64,000 bases of DNA from Hydractinia symbiolongicarpus (Eukaryota > Cnidaria > Hydrozoa > Anthoathecata > Hydractiniidae). Positions 55,669 through 64,000 of the stretch are shown in pieces. Each line of letters starts with the position of its first letter. Position 1 is the stretch's first letter. The stretch covers positions 15,105,851 through 15,169,850 of the forward strand of contig NC_079877.1 of assembly GCF_029227915.1 (NCBI RefSeq), written 5' to 3'. Position numbers and translations under genes: made by a program. The notes beneath the pieces were generated by a model, which was given only the letters and a program-made list of their open reading frames with translations, was not told the DNA's origin and did no database searches.

Positions 55669-58600
55669 CATATACATTAGATGAAAATTATTAGTAAAAA
55701 CCACTTTGGAAAAGGGATAATTATTGTTTCAAAAAAGGAGGTACATTTTTTTAAAGAATGAATGAGATGTTTAAAAGAACGCTTAGGAATACAAATTTTA
55801 AAAACTGCTTCTATGGCTATCTCATTCAAAAAGTTGAATGGATTACTGACTTGATGGTTTTTCTCATAGCGGTATATATAGTATATATCTATACTATATC
55901 AGTATATATCTTGTGCTTTAAGTAGCGCTCTTCATGAAATTGAAGCCTTTCATAACAAAGGCGCAATTACGTGTATTTTTTCTCACACCATCTGTTGATC
56001 GTGAATCAATAAGCAACTGCTCATTGATAATTCAATAATTGCTATTGAGGCGTTTTCTAAAATAACTTGTTTTTTTAATAACCGACCAATTTGTTTACTT
56101 CAATTTAGTGCATTCGTATGGTAACCATACCTCATAGTGAAGAATTTCGTTCGGTAAAGTTTGTACTGGGAAAACTCTCCTGACTAGAAATTGTTCCTTT
56201 GTGGCGAAATAGATTAGACGTTCAATATCATACGTCATATATTTGTCACTTTTTTCTGTTAAAAAGTTTTCTTTAAGGTATTTCAAGTCAACAATAATTC
56301 CACACATAATATAACATGAACGTCTATTTTGCTTAATCGCCTTTGTTTGGATGTGCGTGTGTGGCTGTATGTGCGTGTGTTCGTGGCTTGTAATAGTTGG
56401 ATAAAAGATACAAAATATTATTCATTAGTGAACATAGAAATGTAGACATCTTAATAAGTGGCTGTAAATGAGCTTTAATGTCAACATTAATGAAATATTT
56501 GGATTCTAACGATGAGAAAGCACGTGGCATTACTGACACACCAACAATGATCAGTCTTGCTTTAAACTAATAGTTTTTAAATACTTTGAAAAAAAATCAC
56601 AGACAGAATTTATGAGGTGAAAAAATTCCCCATTAACGAGGCAAATCAAGTTTAAAATTCGTGTTAATCAAAAGCTATTCTTTGTAAAAGAAAAACTGTC
56701 CATTTTTCAAATTACAAATTAAAAGGACAATGACTAAATTCTTAGAGTGTCTGTTAAGACTAATTTAAAATTTATTAACAATACGCTTATATAACAGAAG
56801 TCTCGTTAAGCAGTTTTATGCAGATAAAATTACCGGTAGACAAAAGAATAAATTTTGTAAAAAAAAATTTTTATTTTGAAATTGACCAGTGTTAATAATA
56901 CCTTTATTTCGTAAGACGTTGTATTAGGTGACGCCTTACAGATACCTAATATAAGGTTAGTTTTTAAGTCAGTTAGCTAGTTTTTTTGACTAAAAAAAAT
57001 CTCTAAGAGCGATCCCTTACAAAAAACGGTTTTTAGCAAAAAATTACCACTTTTGATAAACATCACCACGTTTTCTAATTCAGCATGTTAAAAACTCTCT
57101 ATTTGTGGAAATTGGCATTCCCATTGCATTTTCACACTAGTGAAGAGATATATGAATTACTTAACGCAACCCTTTTTATCAAGCATGAAAATGGAAAATT
57201 TCAGCATTTATTATGAGGGCAAAAGAGATTACTAAAGTATATCCATAAAAATTTTTTATTTCTAAACACAAGTAGAAAATATTTAATTGTGAAAGGCTAG
57301 GTAACAATCGGCAATTCTATTAAAAGCAGGATAAACCAAATAAATCATTTTTATAAAAAAAGCAGAAGCTTATTGTTGTTAATTCAGAGTCAGTGATTTT
57401 ATGCGGATTAAAAGTTAAAAACAATTTTCACACATGCACATCAAGGCTAAATATTAATCAATTATGATTTACGTCATTTCACTGAGGAACAATAACAAAG
57501 GATTCAATAATCCAATTCCCGCTATTTCGAAAGAATGGCGTGCAATAAACGGACCACTCAAAAGGCCAAGGTGCAAGAAATTGTACTCACTTTGGAACCA
57601 CATTATTGTCTAGTAAATCTGTTTATGAATAATTAACTTATTTGATGAATTTGATACTTTTTATTTTTATTTTCTAAAAAAAAGAAAAATCATCCTTCAG
57701 TATTTTTATTGGCAGTAAAATAAGCTACGCTCTGTAAACTATTCTATATATCAGTAAATCGAAAGTTTGTTTTGACTAGGAAACAGAGTCAACACGAGGA
57801 GCCCTATTTGTTAAAAGATACTAGCTTAATACAATCCCGGTCAAAAATAATGGCAGTAAACCCTTTTTACACCTGTAGCAAGAGCAAGATAAGTACAAGG
57901 CCCCCTTTCCCCCAGTATCAATGTTCAAAAGTTGTGCTAACACGTTTCTAAACATTGATAATGGGGGAGAGGGGATAGGAAAGGATTATACTGAACTTTT
58001 TGTAGCTTACTGCCAATATATTTTGACTGGGATTGTAGCTTTAAAAAGGTAATTATTATTTGAAGTTTACTTTATTCGAAAGTTTGAGTTAAAAGTAAGG
58101 TAAGTACTTATATCGAATAAATCAGGGGTATCCAATATATGTAGGGACCATTTCTGTCACTTTCAGTTATATTTAGATACCCAAAATGATATTTAAGATG
58201 CTTTAAATTGGTGTTTTTGTCCTTAGTGATCATAAATTGTCCACCGCCAGTCAAAAACTAACAACCGTTTCGAAGCCCCTTTAAGGCTCTACTAACTCGT
58301 TGTTTAGACTTCACTCCTTTTAATCTACATAGCGCTTACCATTCATCATTTTACTACCCAAAAGCTGTTGCATTATGTTTTTATCTTGTTTGTCCTGACT
58401 AAGTTTCTATTTAACAAATATATTCATTTCAAAACACTGCCTACATAAAAAATGTAAAAAGACCGATTAATTTGGCTAATGTGAATTTGTTATTATGGTA
58501 TGCCTCCGTCGTCAGAGATAAAGGGTTGCTTCAGTAACTTGAATTATGCAGAATAGTCCAACGAAAAGTTAACTAATTTGAAAAATGAATTAACATTAAA

Positions 58601-60279
58601 ATGAGTGATCCAATTTTGAAAGGATTGAAAATGAAAATAATCGTATTGACACAAAAAACTGGTAGGGAAGTTTGTCAGTATATTGAGTATATTGGACAAT
58701 TCGGATTAAGAAAAGTTACCAATTTCAAGATGAAGCAATCTAAAACGGTGCAATATTGATTGTATGTGATAATTCTGGCTTTTCTAATGCATTTTAAATT
58801 ATTGTTTTCTAAGGTGCAGGATTTTTGTGTAGACAAATCGACGTGGAACGCCACACACACAGCCGCGCTTTTCATTGCTTGCTATTTTTGACATTACGAT
58901 CTCAAGCATTTTCAATTAGTATTATTGGCAATAAATGTGTTTAAAGAACTAAGAATTCTAACTAGTAAACATCATATCATTTTAAGTGAGTAAATTGACA
59001 GTTGATTACATAACCTGAGCAAGAAATACGCCTTACAATTGCTCATTGAGAAATTGAGGTTAAAAAAACTTTGTTTATTGTTTAAATAATATGTATTATG
59101 GTACACGCAATGACCTCAATAAAAATAATAAGGTCATTGGGATGATATGTAACGTAAAATACTTTTTACTATTCCCATTACCATGTGATTTCTAATCTCA
59201 ATAGGATTCTTTTGTTAAGCACCTTGGCTAACAGTCTAATATAAGATTCCAACCAACAATAGATAGGTGTAATGCAAAATTTCGCGACTTCTTTTAAATC
59301 TAAAACACTTATAAATATTTAAAATTCACCTCGGATTTTCACGTAATTTTACGGTCGCCATGCTGTATTAATACTGTATGTACAATGTACGTTACCGGTT
59401 ACGTTATATGTGTTCTTATACATTATTTCATACAAAGCATAGATTTATAACAAGTTATTTATATTGCGACTCCTTCAATTTCACCTTCCTCGTGGTTCAT
59501 CATGAAAAATAATATAAAATGTTATAAATAAATCAAAAACTATTTTAATACTTGCCTGATGCTTCAAATTTATTAAGTTCTTTTGAAAAAATAATATATA
59601 TCTGCATTTAAGAGCACGATTCAGAATGAGTTAACTTTTAAAACTAGTTGAAGGTTGGCTTTTTGTAAAATTAAACGATTTCAAAAGATTGTAGAGCTTA
59701 CAAAAATGTATTTGCAAATTAATATAGTTACAAATTTGTTAGAAACACTGATAACTAGCTATCTTCTGCGGGAACATAAAAAGATTATAAACAACATGCA
59801 ACTAGGTAGCTAATTTTCTAAGGATATCGATTAAGACTTTTCAGAAAAAATATATAGCTAGTATGACGGAAAAAAGTCCGTATTTTAATACAATCTTTTA
59901 TGACTCTTGAGGTGTCTACAATCCCCACAAAGTATATTGTCACAAGGTGGCAAACTTCGCAGTATCCACGAAAGTAAGTATATAGGCCATTTATATACTA
60001 GATTCTTGCAATTCGAACTTGCCAAAGTTTGCTTGTCAATATTCACAGCGGACTTAGGAACTTCAGTTATTTGGTTAGATTTCACGTTATTGAGGTATCT
60101 TGATCAGAGTGTAGATTGGCCAGAGACTTTGCAATTTAGTAATTTGTAAACTTTGACCTTTTTTGTAATTTAAGTTAAAAATGGTTATTTCGTTAACTCG
60201 TCTTGAATTTCGATAGAAATAAGTACGGTACCGAGTCCAATAGGACCTGTATTTTTGGAGTCCTTTATATTTTGTCTCT
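55669..60279. other. Gene-free stretch
   Basis: Minus-strand ORFs at 56307-56095, 56539-56333 and 60085-59885 were inspected. None shows a recognisable domain with splice context. A few short dinucleotide-rich stretches occur (TATATA near 55875, GTGTG near 56350). Confidence 0.4.
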
Positions 60280-60439
60280 TTAATAATACCCGTATTTTGT
60301 CTGTGTGTCCCGTAACGGAAACATGAAATTTTTATAATACGCAACAATACCAAATGCGATATATTTTTGTCCACTTTGTTGCGACGGGTAAATTTAAAGG
60401 ACGGACGACCCGTGGATTTTTCCACGGTCTAACGACTAG
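60280..60439 (+). mobile_element. Miniature Helitron-like element (~160 bp)
   Basis: Starts TTAATAATACCCGTATTTTG, then TCTGTGTGTCCCG. It ends with the hairpin CCGTGG-ATTTTT-CCACGG, TCTAACGA and CTAG (60436-60439), followed by T. Confidence 0.68.
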
Positions 60440-61221
60440 TTATAAAATAATAAAGGAAATGTTAAATTTTTTTTAGAAATATAATGTGATAAAATGACAG
60501 ATATATATGTTGAGAATGTCGGACTTTTTTTACCTACTTAAGCATACTGGATGTTTACCCGCATCCACATTTTCTGAATGAGCTTAACTTTCGACACATC
60601 GTTGGTTATACCACTGACGTAAAAAAACGATAACTGATTTTTTGGCAGGGCCACGTTAAAACTCTCTTTTTTCAGTTGTTGCAGGAGTTTCCTCTGTTCA
60701 TTGCTACGAATGCAACAATATTGATAAATCATAGTTAGTTCAATAGCAGTTCACTACGGATAAATAGACCGTTATGATATTGCGTTTGATCTTTACTAAC
60801 AGTACAGCTAGTTTAGTTTTTAAATTCTAATGGTAGCATTAGGATGATTTTTACCCGTTTTTTATAATTGATTTATGCAAAAATTATCTCGTTTCTGCCA
60901 ACTTTGTGTGTTTATATGAAAACAAAGTTCCGCCTGAGCTGGGTTCCCGCTTCACTTAATCAGGATCCGGAAATCGTCCTGTCGCGCTTCTTTGTACACC
61001 GTCTCTAATGTATGTAGAGTTGTGAGAAAAACATGTGTCAATAACAACGTCAATTAAATAAAGTTAAGGGAAAAAATATTAAGGAAAGAGCCAGGAACAA
61101 TAGGTAAGCGTTTTGAATGTTAAGTCGCTCGTGAAAAAGAACACAATAAATGAAATTTGAAGTTTAAAGTAAATGTAACGACAAAAATGTTTCCAGAATG
61201 GTCAACATCCCCGGAAAACTA

Positions 61222-61338
61222 TATTATAATACCCGTATACGTCTGTGTGTCTGACACGCAAAATGATAACGGCCATAGCGAGACACATAAAATGTAGTAA
61301 ATAGAGGATGCGCAAATCTGTCGATTTGTCCCGACTAG
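61222..61338 (+). mobile_element. Miniature Helitron-like element, second copy (~115 bp)
   Basis: Starts TATTATAATACCCGTATACG, then TCTGTGTGTCTG. It ends ATTTGTCCCGACTAG without the hairpin, suggesting a decayed 3' end. Confidence 0.5.
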
Positions 61339-64000
61339 TTTTAAAAATTAGAGTATATTAATGATTAGAGTTTTTGATATTTTAGGTAGCTGTTTATAAA
61401 AACAAAGATTTCGGATCAAAATTAGAGAGGAAAATTGTTACGGAGAATTTTTAAAACAAAGCATATTTCCACCCAGTTGAATTTAAAATTATTTTTCAAA
61501 TTTGATTGGCCTTAAAGGACAAAGCATTTGATAATGTAACTAGGTAAGATAAAATGATAACAGTGATCACTTTGTCGAAATCCTCACACTTTAATACACC
61601 CGAGACCATGAGTCATATTTTTTTTTAAACTCGTATAATATGAATACCATATTTGAATTCAGCATAGTTTGTTTAATTTATGTGTAAAAGTTTAACTTGA
61701 TACGCCAACAGAAAGTGCTATTTTGAGGAGATATATATCACAGTTAAAGTCTTCTTAATGCTCAAGTTACCATGTCCCGCCTCGTTTACAAAAAGAGGTT
61801 GGACATGCCACAAATCTTTAAATTAGAATAGCAGGTTGTTTACTTGCTGCATTGTTTCGAAATTTTCTTTGTTTATGACATTTTTGATAAGGAATTAAAA
61901 TCTGTTGTCCGTTTTTCATAAAACTCAACAGAAAAAGTTGCGGCACATCAAAAGAATAAGTCTCCGGAAAGGTGTATTTGTTGTGATTTAAATATGTTTT
62001 AAAAATGCGCGTCAAAGACTATTGTCTCCAATTAAGCCATATGTTATCAATAAGTTATTGTTGTAAAAATTGAAATGATTTATACACATATTTAGGTGTA
62101 ATAAAGTTATTTAAACATCTCATTGTTTTTATGCTAAATTTAATCAGATTCAAAAGAATTTTAAAAATGCAGGAACATTTGTTTGTTGCATCATATAAAA
62201 AATCACATTTATCGTTGAAAGAGATCTTCACAGGGATACTTAATACGAACCATAAATTATTCTCAAGCAATAAGTTATCCATAAAGAACTTTAAACATTC
62301 TAAGAACAAAGATAGGTTAAATTTAGTTTAGTAATTCATATTAATGTTATTGCCGTCTTTACATTTATTCGTTGATTAACATTGAAGGCATGCATTTTTC
62401 TGCCACTGCAAAGAGAAATGACCACATCTAGTTTTGGAGTTAAGGCAGACTTTAAGTTCAAGAGGCTAGTCCATAATTCTGTGCATAACTCATTTACACA
62501 GAATAAAAATGAAAAAGTCTATTATTAGATTTGTAATGACGTCAGCAATGACTGGTTCATACATCGATCATGCTGACTGGCGTGAATTTTTACAAAACAA
62601 ATTGTAGAAATCTTGACAATACTTATCAAAATATCGTGAAGGATAAATCATTTCGACGAGCGATGGAGTTTTAAGTATTTTTCAATGACGTCGGCAACCT
62701 GTCGCCAATGAAACGAATTTGGATTGGAATAGGATTTGGGAATTGAACTATTTATTGCTCGAGTTATCCCTTGTTACGCTTCATGGAGTCTGCGTCTGTT
62801 ATTTTTACTTGTTTTCTAGTTAGGCCACAAAACCTGAAAGTGTGCAATGACTTCTTTAATCTTATTGAATGTATTGACGTCAATCTGATGCGTTAACCTC
62901 GTTTTGTAAAGTCAAAAAACTGTGCCAAGTGATATTTTACCAGCCTCCAGGCGAGTATATCATCTGCAAAGTTTGAACGACGAGAAAATATACGTCATAT
63001 TGAACAAGATATGTTGTATAACTAGTTTTATGTTTTATCTTTCCTTGGCATCATGGTTCTAGAAGTAAACTACAAAAAAAAAATAACACGTTGTTGCCTA
63101 TAATTTTGATTTAACCTCCCTTCGTTCCCGCCATTATGAGTTTGTCAATACTTTTACATTGAATGTTAAAATCTAAATCAAAAATACGATGTTCTTTTCT
63201 AACCCAATCACCTTCGAGATGTTTCCTGTGCTAATAATAAGTTATACATACAATATTTTTGGCCACTTCAAATAAAAATTCATTGATTCAATTCGCCTGT
63301 TACGGACACAATGAACTAGAGTAATTATGTAGCGACTAACTTATCCATTGCTCTAATTTTTATTTAAAAGAAATTGATAACACGAATGAGGTTCGAATGT
63401 ACTTGTTAGTGTACTTGTTGTTTTACACGGCCTTAATATGCAGCCATAATATGAATTCTTAAAATTAAGAATATTTTAGTGATTGTATTGCTTAAAAAAT
63501 TAGTCAATTTTGTTTTAAAAGTTCACGCGCACTAAGCCAATCACAAAGACTAATTTTTATGATTAACCAATCTTCGTTCTTGAAGATTTCGACATGTGGA
63601 CCAGAAAACATGCGACGATCAGAGAATGATAACAAAGGTTATTTTTGTTTAAAATTGGAGGTTTATATGATCAGAAGTAATTCTTAAACTAAATGCATTT
63701 GGCCGCACCAAATAATTCGAATAATAAACAGACATTGGTTAAGGTGGAATGAGATAATTATTCAGCCGAACATAAGAAGCAACCACAGCACCAAGCAGAT
63801 GTGGTGGGTTACTAATGTTTTTACCAACACTGCACGTAGAATTTTACACAGTTTCCGGTAAATGTTAAAGAACGGGCTGCTTTCTGCAAATGATAAAAGT
63901 TTCGCTTAGAGTTTTGTAAACGAGCCATCAAGTTTCCTGAGATTTTTTGGAAAGAAGACGTATATTTTTCTTCTGATGGTGTTGATTAGTTCGCACACTA
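61339..64000. other. Gene-free stretch to the window end
   Basis: ORFs at 61818-62331 on both strands have no recognisable domain. Nothing else seen. Confidence 0.4.

Noticed and set aside
59885-60085. Minus-strand ORF ending CDNILCGDCRHLKSHKRLY, possible zinc-binding fragment
   Set aside because: Only one short Cys cluster, no flanking exon or domain context; too little to call.

Overview
This is a eukaryotic, strongly AT-rich, repeat-dense stretch of animal genome. It has consensus GT-AG introns, a TNF-superfamily ligand, LINE, SINE and DNA-transposon remnants, and no prokaryotic features. The mix (a metazoan TNF ligand, a beta-helix plus multi-pass membrane receptor family, many Helitron-like and TTAA-flanked MITEs) suggests an early-branching metazoan, most likely a cnidarian and possibly a hydrozoan. 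That assignment is inference; no rRNA or mitochondrial marker is present.

Layout. (1) 1-4246, minus strand: the 5' end of a membrane-receptor gene that runs off the left edge, with a decayed LINE in its first intron. (2) 7486-10786: a Helitron-like element carrying a very recent ~918-bp internal tandem duplication. (3) 12253-15756, plus strand: a four-exon TNF ligand gene predicted to encode 253 aa, with a mini-Helitron and a tRNA-derived SINE in its introns. (4) 16.7-20 kb: MITEs, a perfect hairpin, and an array of palindromic TGCGCAGT motifs. (5) 21381-37485, plus strand: the intact second copy of the receptor gene, predicted at 1078 aa. It has a 21-codon signal-peptide exon, a 12.9-kb intron and one very long exon. 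The intron contains a ~10,056-bp DNA transposon (23547-33602) with 12-bp terminal inverted repeats, palindrome-rich subterminal arrays, an eight-exon DUF4806-type gene with all reading frames compatible, and a Tnp2/CACTA-like transposase broken by one frameshift. (6) 39.4-42.1 kb: a 60-bp minisatellite and a TTAA-flanked MITE. (7) 42675-43886, minus strand: a probable two-exon secreted coiled-coil and cysteine-rich protein of unknown function. (8) 45.3-49.6 kb: four Helitron-like elements inserted head to tail. (9) 49.6-64 kb: no gene recognised; one more MITE, two minisatellites and two mini-Helitrons.

The main result is the reconstruction of two divergently oriented paralogues of one receptor family. 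Their signal-peptide exons (4246-4183 minus, 21444-21381 plus) and second-exon starts (30 minus, 34313 plus) are homologous, with identical splice phase, and the TNF ligand lies between them. The arrangement is an old inverted duplication later expanded by transposons. Whether receptors and ligand cooperate cannot be judged from sequence. All exon joins were read by eye from splice consensus and phase, without transcript data.
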